The translations under genes were made by a program, and so were the position numbers. Below, piece after piece: positions 56,722 through 64,000 of a stretch of DNA of 64,000 nucleotides (positions within the stretch are counted from its first letter, which is position 1; each line of letters starts with the position of its first letter). Below the pieces are notes generated by a model. It saw only the letters and a program-made list of their open reading frames with translations, did not search any database and was not told the DNA's origin. The stretch is from Pseudobdellovibrionaceae bacterium (GTDB taxonomy: Bacteria; Bdellovibrionota; UBA1018; UBA6935), in contig PBMP01000024.1 of the NCBI GenBank assembly GCA_002722705.1, positions 62,001 to 126,000 of the forward strand. Direction: 5' to 3'.

Positions 56722-57930
56722 ATGACGCATAAAATCATACCTTTTCTATCTCTACCATTTCTTTCTATCGTATGCTTTGCCAATACCATTCAAATTGACC
56801 CACAAAAATTTGCTTGTGAGCAAATTTTTAACTCTTCTCTTTCTTTTGACGTCGAAAAACTAGGAAACCTTACCAATCGAGTATATATGGATTCCAAAGG
56901 CTTCTTTATCAACGACTGGAAAAAACAGATCAAATCTCAGAGAGAAGGTCTCCATATTGACACCTTCCCTGAGCTTCCTCCTTTTAAACTCATCGCACGC
57001 AATGGAAGATATCTTCTTCTTGAAACTCGCACCCCCTTCGAGGAAGTTTCTTTGTATGACGATCATTCTCAAACGTATATTGCTCGCTTTGCGGCAGAAG
57101 ATCCATCCCAAGGAGTCCAAGTAAGTTTTTTAGGAAAGAACCAACTCATCGTAAAAAACGGTCTTCATCTGGCATTATTTTCCTTGAAAGAAAAATCATT
57201 ACATAGAAGTCATAAAATTGAACTTTCAAAGAAAGTTTTTGAACCTTTCATTCACGATTCAGAACTTCTCAGTGCCTTCATCGGAACCAATTTTATCGAA
57301 AATATTGCTAGCTCACATTTCGATCAACGCATCATCCACTTTGCAAAAGCGATCAACGCAGACTCATCCCTCTCACCATTTGTTTTACAAACAATGGGGG
57401 GGCTTATTCGGCCTCTTTACTTTTTACCTTCTGCTAAAAAAACAATTGTTCATACTTGGGGAGAAAATATAAAAGTTTCATACAGTGACTTAAAAATTCA
57501 TGAACACGATGGACACTTGTTTGTTTATCAACTCGTAGGAAATAAAAAATCACGAGATCAACATAGCAGTCTTATTCTTCAATGGAACGTCACAAAAAGA
57601 GAATTTGTCCGAGGCATTGAAATCATAGGTATCGTCAGAAATTTTGAAGTATCTCCTTCAGGAGAAAAACTTGCTATCTATGTTACTCAACTCCCTGAAA
57701 ACAAAGACCAAACCGAACATAACTCAATTACTTTTGTTGATTTAAATTCAGAAAAAACGAATCAATCACCAATAATGAATCAACTCTCTCTCCCATCAAC
57801 TCGTGAAGAAAAATGGGGAGCGCTATACATGTCATTTTCTCAGGAAAATATTTTAAATATTTCAAGAGCTCATCCTCCTTACAAAATAGGAAGGATCATT
57901 ATTCAAAAAGAAAAACCTCCTGAGTTTTAA
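56722..57930 (+). CDS. Exported protein of unknown function, possible beta-propeller
   Basis: A 402-residue protein with a signal peptide (MTHKIIPFLSLPFLSIVCFAN). The rest has many short strands with turns such as RNGRYLLLETRTPF, KNGLHLALFSLKEK and VSPSGEKLAIYVTQLPENK, the last of which resembles a WD40/TolB-like blade. No family is recognised. It ends in a stem-loop (57938-57965) just before the type II secretion operon. Confidence 0.6.
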   Translation: MTHKIIPFLSLPFLSIVCFANTIQIDPQKFACEQIFNSSLSFDVEKLGNLTNRVYMDSKGFFINDWKKQIKSQREGLHIDTFPELPPFKLIARNGRYLLLETRTPFEEVSLYDDHSQTYIARFAAEDPSQGVQVSFLGKNQLIVKNGLHLALFSLKEKSLHRSHKIELSKKVFEPFIHDSELLSAFIGTNFIENIASSHFDQRIIHFAKAINADSSLSPFVLQTMGGLIRPLYFLPSAKKTIVHTWGENIKVSYSDLKIHEHDGHLFVYQLVGNKKSRDQHSSLILQWNVTKREFVRGIEIIGIVRNFEVSPSGEKLAIYVTQLPENKDQTEHNSITFVDLNSEKTNQSPIMNQLSLPSTREEKWGALYMSFSQENILNISRAHPPYKIGRIIIQKEKPPEF

Positions 57931-57937
57931 CTTCTCT

Positions 57938-57965
57938 AAAAAACGTCATAAAAAATACGTTTTTT
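57938..57965 (+). terminator. Stem-loop terminator after the 56722 gene
   Basis: Arms AAAAAACGT and ACGTTTTTT with a ten-base loop lie eight bases past the 56722 stop; the right arm itself ends in a T-run. It would insulate the gsp operon from read-through. Confidence 0.6.
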
Positions 57966-57977
57966 AAATTTTAAAAA

Positions 57978-57990
57978 TGACAAAATGTCA
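57978..57990. promoter_or_regulatory. Palindrome TGACAAAATGTCA, possible activator site 1
   Basis: A 13-base palindrome (TGACA, three bases, TGTCA) about 163 bases upstream of the predicted sigma-54 start. A near-identical copy lies 40 bases downstream, that is about four helical turns, so both face the same side of the DNA. Confidence 0.5.
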
Positions 57991-58017
57991 CTGAAAAATC
58001 GTTAATTTTTCTTCTTT

Positions 58018-58030
58018 TGACATAATGTCA
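58018..58030. promoter_or_regulatory. Palindrome TGACATAATGTCA, possible activator site 2
   Basis: The second copy of the TGACA-N3-TGTCA palindrome, about 123 bases upstream of the predicted start site, in the usual range for sigma-54 activator sites. It also contains TTGACA (58017-58022), which could be read as a -35 box, but no good -10 follows. Confidence 0.5.
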
Positions 58031-58119
58031 TTTTTTAATTTTTAAACTCATTTTCATTCACTCAAACTGATCTTATTTCGAGTTGAACATGAAATTTCGT
58101 CAAAATCTCAACATGTTAG

Positions 58120-58136
58120 TTGGCACTGTCTTTGCT
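58120..58136 (+). promoter_or_regulatory. Sigma-54 type -24/-12 promoter upstream of gspC
   Basis: TTGGCACTGTCTTTGCT matches the consensus YTGGCACG-N4-TTGCW at all but one position, with the exact ten-base gap between GG and GC. Transcription should start near 58147-58148, only about three bases before the gspC ATG at 58151, so the message would be almost leaderless. No Shine-Dalgarno lies before that ATG. Confidence 0.6.
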
Positions 58137-58150
58137 CTATAAAAGCTTCT

Positions 58151-59167
58151 ATGAAACTTGGATGGGGCGAAAAACTAAAAACTCTGAAAACCAAAATTGC
58201 ATCTGGTGGTGGGAAATCAATCTCTGCCTCTAAAATTTTAGAAAACACCACACAAGCAGCAACAAAAGTAGGAGGAGCAATTCAAGGAGGCGCTTGGAAT
58301 GCCTGGGGAACAGGTGGAACCCTCGTCATTTGTTCTTATCTGACTGCTGGAGTTTGCGGACTGATCATTGAAGGATTTATTCCAGATCCCGTAGCATCAA
58401 CTAGGTCTTCCCCCCTTCCAAATCAAGTTTTCCAATTATCTGATTATGATCCTATTTACAAACGAAACCTATTTAATAGTGATGGAAAAATTCCAGGAGA
58501 AGATAAAGTAATTACTCCAATAAAAAAGGAAACACCAAAACCTTTAAATGGACCTGCTGTTCGTACAGGTCTTCCATTAACATTAGTAGGTACACTGATT
58601 TTTCAAAATAAAAATAGATCAATTGCTACTCTTTCTCACGGATCTGACAACAAAATTTACCCCGTGAGAATTCAAGATGAAGTTCCGGGAGTACTAAAAA
58701 TTACAAAGATTGAACCTAAAAAAGTAACTTTCATTAATCTCTCAAATCAAAGAAACGAATTTATTGACCTCCCCGAAGATATAGAAATTAAAACCACTCC
58801 GATTCGAAGATCTGCTCCTAAAGCAGCTGGAATTCAAAAAAAGACTGGAAATAAATTTAACGTCAGTAGAGATCGAGTCAACCAAGCTCTTGGAAATCTC
58901 GGAAAAGTTCTTACTCAAGCAAGAGCCATTCCGAATTTAGAAAATGGTCAGCCTGCAGGATATAAACTTTTTCAAATTGTCCCAGGCAGTATCTACGATC
59001 AAATTGGACTAAAAAATGGCGATATCATCGAAGGGGTTGATGGAGAAGAAATCAATGACCCTGGAAAAGCCTTTGAGATGCTCAAACAATTTAAAGAAAA
59101 AAGTCATATTGAATTAACGATTAAAAGAAACGGTATGAGTCAAAATTTCTCATACGACATTAACTAG
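58151..59167 (+). CDS. gspC: Type II secretion inner-membrane protein GspC
   Basis: GspC links the inner-membrane platform of the type II secretion system to the secretin. The 338-residue chain has a cytoplasmic N-terminus of about 55 residues, one membrane span (GTLVICSYLTAGVCGLIIEGF), a homology-region-type domain (about 130-205, GLPLTLVGTLIFQNKNRSIATL) and a C-terminal PDZ domain (about 260-338, YKLFQIVPGSIYDQIGLKNGD then IIEGVDG). No Shine-Dalgarno is visible before the ATG and no other start lies ahead of the span. First gene of the gspC-D-E-F run. Confidence 0.9.
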   Translation: MKLGWGEKLKTLKTKIASGGGKSISASKILENTTQAATKVGGAIQGGAWNAWGTGGTLVICSYLTAGVCGLIIEGFIPDPVASTRSSPLPNQVFQLSDYDPIYKRNLFNSDGKIPGEDKVITPIKKETPKPLNGPAVRTGLPLTLVGTLIFQNKNRSIATLSHGSDNKIYPVRIQDEVPGVLKITKIEPKKVTFINLSNQRNEFIDLPEDIEIKTTPIRRSAPKAAGIQKKTGNKFNVSRDRVNQALGNLGKVLTQARAIPNLENGQPAGYKLFQIVPGSIYDQIGLKNGDIIEGVDGEEINDPGKAFEMLKQFKEKSHIELTIKRNGMSQNFSYDIN

Positions 59168-59176
59168 GAAACGATT

Positions 59177-61672
59177 ATGAAAATCAAAGAAATTTCTCAT
59201 TTTGAAAAATCAAACTTTGAACTCTCAGCTGAATGGACTCGTCGGATTGCGATTGCAACTCTCGTTATCGGGTCTCTTGGATGGATCAGTTCAATTTCAA
59301 CTTTTGCTGCAGATCAAGACTTTAACTCAGGAAAAAGAAACTTCTCAAATCCTTATGCTGATGCTCCAGACGATACCGATGCATTCTTAGAAGATGACTT
59401 TAAACTACCAGGAAGTCCATCTCCAGCCCCAAGTCGCCGCAGCCGTAAACCGAATAAAGAAATTCAAATTGGTGGAAAAAAAGACCCAAAGGACGTTCCT
59501 AATCCAAACTTTACTCCTAATGGAATCCAAGTGGGGGGAGAAACACCGGGCGGAGTCATTTCAAATAATCGAATTGATCCGATTTTACTAGAAACAGATA
59601 CTGGAAGAGGAAGCAACGAAGTGATTACGGATTTTAATTTTCCAGAAGCAGATATTATGGATATCGCCAAAACTCTAGGGAAATTAACTGGAAAAAACTT
59701 TATTACCGATAAAGATGTCAAAGGACGAATTTCTATTATTTCAAATTCTCCGATTACTGTTGGAGATGCGTGGAGAGCTTTTTTAACCGCTCTTGATATG
59801 AATGATTACACTCTCATTCCATCTGGAAAATATATTCGAATTTCAAGAATTAGAGATGCAAGAGATAAGCAAATAAATACTTATATTGGAGAATACAGTC
59901 CAAACTCAGACGCTCTGATCACACGAGTCTTTCCATTAAAACATATTTCAGCAGATGAAGTCGCTCGAACCTTTCGAAGCTTCATGCCTGCGAGTTCAAG
60001 AATCATTCCCTACCCTCAAACCAATACGGTCATCGTTACAGACACCGGATCAAATATTCAAAAACTCAGCAAAATGCTTGAATTCTTAGATATTGAAGGC
60101 TTTGATGCGGGTATCGAAGTCATTCAGGTGAAATACGCCTCTGCAGAAAATATATCAAAACTTATCGATACCCTTCTTCCCGGAAGCCAAAACACACCAA
60201 AAACAAGAAGAAGATCAAGAACCTCTTCATTTAACGACTTTTCAGCAAGAAGAACGAAAGAAGGTGGGGTCATTAATGCAATTATCGCAGATTCTCGCAC
60301 GAATTCCCTCATCGTCCATGCAAATGGAAAAGGAGTCGAACAAGTAAAAAAACTAGTCAATCGACTCGACTCAAAGATTCCAAACAATATCGGAGGTGGA
60401 AAAATCCACGTTATCTATTTACAGTTTGCTGCAGCTGAGGAACTTGCAAAGACGATGAATGATCTAACCAATACCCCAACCTCTTCTAGACGAACAAGCT
60501 CAAGAACGAGGACATCAGGAATTGGAGTTAATCCAAAAGTAACAGAACTCTTTGAGGGCTCAATTCGTGTATCTGCAGACAAAAGCACAAACTCACTCGT
60601 AGTCACCGCTTCTCCAAGTGATTTTGAAACACTCAAAAGAGTGGTCGCTCAGCTCGACATACCAAGAGACGAAGTTTATGCAGAAATTGTCATTATGGAA
60701 CTCAATATGTCCAAAGAATTTGACTTCTCGGCCAACGTCATTAGCCCCGCTTCTGGACTAGGATTAGTAACTAAACCAAGTGACATTCTTAGTTCTGTTA
60801 CCGCACCTTTCTCTCAAGCAGGTGCTGTTTTAGGGTTTGCAGAAGGAAAAAGTGTTAACCTTCGTGTCGGAAACCAAGACTTTCAAGTCAAAAGTATCCA
60901 AGGCTTAATTAAAGCTATTCAAACAAATTCACTAGGAACTGTCCTTGCGACTCCTCAAATTTTGACTCTTGATAATGTAGAAGCGAAATTTGAATCGAAT
61001 GAAAAAATACCAGTTCCTAGTACTACGACCACTGGAAACACAGGAGTCGTCAACGCGAGTGTCAGTAAGGAACCCATTGGAATCAGTATTTCAATCAAGC
61101 CACAAATCAATAAACTCTCTAGTTTCGTAAAACTTGAGATCAAAGCGAAACTTGAAGCGATTTCCGCAAGAAAACCTCCAGCAGCCGTTGCAGACCAAGC
61201 CTTTGCTACCCTGGAGAGAACAGCCGAAACAGAAGTGGTCGTAGCTGATCATGATACAGTCGTTCTAGGTGGACTCATCCGAGATCGTCAAGACGAAATT
61301 GAAGCAAAAGTTCCTCTATTAGGAGACATTCCTGTTCTTGGTTGGTTATTTAGATCAACCACTCGTACTTCACAAAAAACGAATCTTTTGCTTTTCATTA
61401 CTCCACATATCATTCGACAATATGAAAAAATTCGAGCGATTTTAGATAAAAAGCTTAAAGAAAGAGACGATTTTATTCAGAAAAACGTAGGAGGAGAGGA
61501 TCGTCTTCGAGATTACAGAGACAATATGATCCGAAATCTTCCTGCAATCAGTGACATTGTAAACCAACACATCGATAATGCTCGGACAATTGATACTTCT
61601 CAATCTAAAGCAAAAAGGGTAAAAAAGAAAAAAATCGTAAAACCGGCTAAAAAGAAAAAGGGTAAGAAATAA
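59177..61672 (+). CDS. gspD: Type II secretion secretin GspD
   Basis: The outer-membrane pore of the type II secretion system. The 831-residue chain has a long signal (about 46 residues ending ISTFAADQ), a proline/charged linker, N0 to N3 periplasmic domains (N0 begins VITDFNFPEADIMDIAKTLGKL, about 150) and the secretin core ending in VVLGGLIRDRQDEIEAKVP then LLGDIPVLGWLF, the secretin signature. Serine/arginine-rich insertions occur in N2 and N3 (RRRSRTSSF, SSRRTSSRTRTSG). The tail is unusually basic (KKKKIVKPAKKKKGKK). The stop is followed directly by the gspE ATG. Confidence 0.95.
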   Translation: MKIKEISHFEKSNFELSAEWTRRIAIATLVIGSLGWISSISTFAADQDFNSGKRNFSNPYADAPDDTDAFLEDDFKLPGSPSPAPSRRSRKPNKEIQIGGKKDPKDVPNPNFTPNGIQVGGETPGGVISNNRIDPILLETDTGRGSNEVITDFNFPEADIMDIAKTLGKLTGKNFITDKDVKGRISIISNSPITVGDAWRAFLTALDMNDYTLIPSGKYIRISRIRDARDKQINTYIGEYSPNSDALITRVFPLKHISADEVARTFRSFMPASSRIIPYPQTNTVIVTDTGSNIQKLSKMLEFLDIEGFDAGIEVIQVKYASAENISKLIDTLLPGSQNTPKTRRRSRTSSFNDFSARRTKEGGVINAIIADSRTNSLIVHANGKGVEQVKKLVNRLDSKIPNNIGGGKIHVIYLQFAAAEELAKTMNDLTNTPTSSRRTSSRTRTSGIGVNPKVTELFEGSIRVSADKSTNSLVVTASPSDFETLKRVVAQLDIPRDEVYAEIVIMELNMSKEFDFSANVISPASGLGLVTKPSDILSSVTAPFSQAGAVLGFAEGKSVNLRVGNQDFQVKSIQGLIKAIQTNSLGTVLATPQILTLDNVEAKFESNEKIPVPSTTTTGNTGVVNASVSKEPIGISISIKPQINKLSSFVKLEIKAKLEAISARKPPAAVADQAFATLERTAETEVVVADHDTVVLGGLIRDRQDEIEAKVPLLGDIPVLGWLFRSTTRTSQKTNLLLFITPHIIRQYEKIRAILDKKLKERDDFIQKNVGGEDRLRDYRDNMIRNLPAISDIVNQHIDNARTIDTSQSKAKRVKKKKIVKPAKKKKGKK

Positions 61673-63400
61673 ATGGTTCATGAATCAGAGATGAACTCAC
61701 TCAAACACTCACCTCGATTGGGGGAAATTCTTCTCTCCCACACCACTCTCACTCAAGAACAGCTGGATGAGGCTCTCCTCATTCAAAATGAGAAGGGTGG
61801 ATTATTAGGAGAGATCCTTATTAGTAAAAACATGATTCTCCCACATGAGATCATGAGGGCTCTTTGTATTCAACTTGGAATTGAATTTGTTGATGACATT
61901 AAAGGTGATGAAATTGATCCTGAGTTAATCGCACAGATCCCCATCAATTATAGCAAATCAAAAGAAATGATTCCTCTGGAAATCCGTAAAACCGACCTTG
62001 GTGAGGTATTGGTCGTAGCAACAGCAGATCCATTCGTTGAAAATATAAGAGATGACCTCCAAGTCCTTACCGGAAAAAATATTCATATTGTAGTAAGTAC
62101 TCCAATGCGAATCCAAGAAGCAATTAATCGTGTTTATGAAAAAAGTACGGCAAACATGGTTGGTGCTCTTGAGACCGAGTTCGAAGAAGACCTCGACCTT
62201 GAAGGACCCATTGATATTTTGGAAGCAACCGAAGATGATGCTCCGGTCATTCGATTCGTGAACTCTCTTCTCTTTCGAGCTGTCAAAGAAAAAGCTTCTG
62301 ATATTCACATTGAACCTTTTGAAAAAGAATTTGTAGTTCGATTTAGAATTGATGGGGTCCTCTACGATATTATTCGACAACCAAAACAAGCACATGCTGC
62401 AATTGCCTCTCGAATTAAAGTCATGGGCCAGCTCGACATTGCTGAAAAAAGAATGCCACAAGATGGACGAATTAAAATTAAAATAGCTGGAAAAGATATT
62501 GATATTCGACTTTCAACTGTTCCAACCACCCATGGTGAAAGAGTAGTGATGAGGGTTCTGGAACAAACAGGAACCGTTCTAGAACTCGAACATTTGGGTT
62601 TTGAAGGGCCAAGTAAAGCAGAACTTGAAAAACTCATCTTTAGAAAATACGGAATCATCTTAGTCACAGGCCCCACAGGGAGTGGAAAATCAACCACTCT
62701 TTCTGCCTGTCTTGTTAAACTCAATAGTCCTGAACGAAATATCATGACTGCTGAAGACCCTGTCGAGTATCAAATTCCAGGAATCAATCAAGTACAAGTG
62801 AATGCAAAAATTGATCTTACTTTTGCTCGAGCACTTCGAGCCTTTCTTCGACAAAACCCAGACATCATCATGGTTGGGGAGATTCGAGATAAAGAAACTG
62901 CAGAGATTGCAATTAATGCCTCTCTCACAGGTCACCTCGTTTTATCTACCCTTCATACCAACGATGCACCAAGTGCAGCGACTCGACTCATTGATATGGG
63001 AGTTGAGCCCTTTTTGGTTGCAAGTTCTATCCTCGGAATTGTAGCTCAACGCTTAATTCGAAAAGTCTGTGAAAAATGTCGAGAACCTTACGAGCCTTCT
63101 GACTTTGAAATGAGAGAAATGGGTTTAACATCGATACCAGAAGGCTCCACTCTTTTCAGGGCAAAAGGATGTGCAAGTTGTGGCAACGGAGGTTACTCAG
63201 GTCGAACGGTGATTCATGAGCTTCTTGTCGTCGATGATGAAATTCGTTCATTGATTACTCAAAACGTAGATGCCGGAACGATTAAAAGAGCAGCTCAAAA
63301 AAAAGGAATGAAAACACTCAGAGAAGATGGGGTAAATAAAGTACTGAAAGGAATGACCACTGTTGAGGAGCTCATGAGAGCCACTCATGCAGAAGTTTAA
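61673..63400 (+). CDS. gspE: Type II secretion ATPase GspE
   Basis: The cytoplasmic ATPase that drives pseudopilus assembly. An N-terminal MshEN-type domain (GEILLSHTTLTQEQLDEALL) is followed by the GspE core: ASDIHIEPFEKEFVVRFRID, Walker A VTGPTGSGKSTTLS (about 340), Asp box MTAEDPVEYQIPGINQVQV, Walker B IIMVGEIRDKETAEIA, and His box GHLVLSTLHTNDAPSA. The tetracysteine zinc site is CEKCREPY then CASCGNGG. At 575 residues it is normal for GspE/PilB. The ATG follows the gspD stop with no gap. Confidence 0.96.
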   Translation: MVHESEMNSLKHSPRLGEILLSHTTLTQEQLDEALLIQNEKGGLLGEILISKNMILPHEIMRALCIQLGIEFVDDIKGDEIDPELIAQIPINYSKSKEMIPLEIRKTDLGEVLVVATADPFVENIRDDLQVLTGKNIHIVVSTPMRIQEAINRVYEKSTANMVGALETEFEEDLDLEGPIDILEATEDDAPVIRFVNSLLFRAVKEKASDIHIEPFEKEFVVRFRIDGVLYDIIRQPKQAHAAIASRIKVMGQLDIAEKRMPQDGRIKIKIAGKDIDIRLSTVPTTHGERVVMRVLEQTGTVLELEHLGFEGPSKAELEKLIFRKYGIILVTGPTGSGKSTTLSACLVKLNSPERNIMTAEDPVEYQIPGINQVQVNAKIDLTFARALRAFLRQNPDIIMVGEIRDKETAEIAINASLTGHLVLSTLHTNDAPSAATRLIDMGVEPFLVASSILGIVAQRLIRKVCEKCREPYEPSDFEMREMGLTSIPEGSTLFRAKGCASCGNGGYSGRTVIHELLVVDDEIRSLITQNVDAGTIKRAAQKKGMKTLREDGVNKVLKGMTTVEELMRATHAEV

Positions 63401-63403
63401 TTC

Positions 63404-64000
63404 ATGGCACCAATTTACGACTACAAAGCCTACACACCTAACGGAAAAGTCAAAAAAGGAATTGTCGAAGCAGATACACAAAAGTCTGCTCGCCAGAAAC
63501 TGATAAAACAACATTTAATGGTCACTGAGATGAAGACTCGAACCAGTAGTTCTTCATCTTCATCGGGATCCAGAGGATTTTCGTTTGGCGGCGGAGTCGG
63601 CGTCAAAGACGTTGCATTAATGACCCGTCAATTAGCCAGTCTCATTAAAGCAAATATCCCTCTGGTCGATGCTTTGGGTGCGCTAGTCGATCAAATAGAC
63701 CACCCCAAACTCAAATTCGTCCTTTCTCAAGTCAAACAAGAAGTCAATGAAGGGATTAGTCTTGCGAAATCCATGGGGAAGCATCCTCGGATCTTTGATC
63801 ATATTTTTATCAACATGGTCGAAGCGGGTGAGCAATCCGGTACCCTCGGACTCGTTCTTTTACGTCTGGCCGATTTAAAAGAAGCTCAGATGAGACTTCG
63901 CTCCAAAGTCATTGGGGGAATGATGTATCCCGTTCTCATGATTTTTGTTGCCGTGTCTATGATGCTTGGAATTTTTACGTTTGTGATTCCAAAACTTGCC
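63404..64000 (+). CDS. gspF: Type II secretion inner-membrane protein GspF, cut by window end
   Basis: The polytopic platform protein of the system. It starts MAPIYDYKAYTPNGKVKKGIVEAD, typical of GspF/PilC, followed by the first T2SF domain (VALMTRQLASLIKANIPLVDAL, then FDHIFINMVEAGEQSGTLGLVLLRLA) and the first membrane span (MYPVLMIFVAVSMMLGIF). A serine run and glycine stretch (about 48-65) lies between the N-terminus and the first domain. About half of the gene is visible; it continues past 64000. It follows gspE after three bases. Confidence 0.94.
   Translation, partial: MAPIYDYKAYTPNGKVKKGIVEADTQKSARQKLIKQHLMVTEMKTRTSSSSSSSGSRGFSFGGGVGVKDVALMTRQLASLIKANIPLVDALGALVDQIDHPKLKFVLSQVKQEVNEGISLAKSMGKHPRIFDHIFINMVEAGEQSGTLGLVLLRLADLKEAQMRLRSKVIGGMMYPVLMIFVAVSMMLGIFTFVIPKLA

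Noticed and set aside
58017-58046. Sigma-70 promoter for gspC with TTGACA at 58017
   Set aside because: The TTGACA is part of the second palindrome and the hexamer at the right spacing (TTTTAA) is a poor -10; the sigma-54 element fits better.
1-64000. CRISPR array or prophage
   Set aside because: No regularly spaced repeats, cas genes, or phage structural, integrase or lysis genes were seen.

Overview
The window reads as a chromosomal segment of a moderately AT-rich Gram-negative bacterium, most likely Bdellovibrionota or a related deltaproteobacterial lineage. This rests on alternative complex III subunits (ActA/ActB), a CarD regulator, a monomeric-type NADP isocitrate dehydrogenase, Ccs-type (system II) cytochrome c maturation, a type II secretion operon, and an unusually large share of genes with Sec or lipoprotein signals. 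No phylogenetic test was possible, so the assignment is inference. Genes are densely packed with many 1-10 bp overlaps. No tRNA, rRNA or CRISPR array was seen.

Layout: 1-3.6 kb, actB (cut by the window edge) and actA on the minus strand. 3.8-9.2 kb, a small lipoprotein, an exported protein-L-isoaspartate methyltransferase, a murein endopeptidase with an HNH protein, a metallo-beta-lactamase-fold enzyme, and a diheme lipoprotein beside a heme-motif beta-barrel. 9.3-10.6 kb, folA-thyA. 10.9-22.5 kb, a seven-gene plus-strand operon described below. 22.6-30.3 kb, a UvrD/PcrA helicase, the ccsA/resB pair, elbB, crcB and exported unknowns. 30.4-33 kb, a large exported RAP-domain protein. 33-37.7 kb, bcp, a lysine-rich protein, an M64 lipoprotein and uup. 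37.7-45.2 kb, a central-metabolism run (nadE, ndk, sucD, sucC, mdh, icd). 45.2-49.8 kb, accessory genes and the decayed end of a transposase. 49.9-56.3 kb, nadA, a flavin reductase, hmgA, cysS, gltX and carD. 56.7-64 kb, an exported unknown and the gspC-D-E-F operon, which runs off the window.

The most unusual region is 10,957-22,496. Seven tightly coupled genes encode a PRPP-synthetase homologue, three phosphoribosyltransferase-like proteins (one fused to a kinase-like domain), two LOG-type nucleotide phosphoribohydrolase homologues, and a protein with two catalytically degenerate kinase-like domains. All seven begin with a signal peptide or lipobox. Together they would form a closed chemistry (NMP to base plus ribose-5-phosphate, ribose-5-phosphate to PRPP, PRPP plus base to nucleotide) placed outside the cytoplasm, where ATP and nucleotides are normally scarce. 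One reading is that the proteins work on prey or host nucleotides, or within a host compartment. That is inference; the signal peptides and motifs are what the sequence shows.

Other points of interest are the exported RAP-domain helical-repeat protein (RAP domains are known mainly from organelle RNA-binding proteins), a near-consensus sigma-54 promoter with two spaced palindromes ahead of the type II secretion operon, and the porin/cytochrome-like pair at 7.4-9.2 kb.
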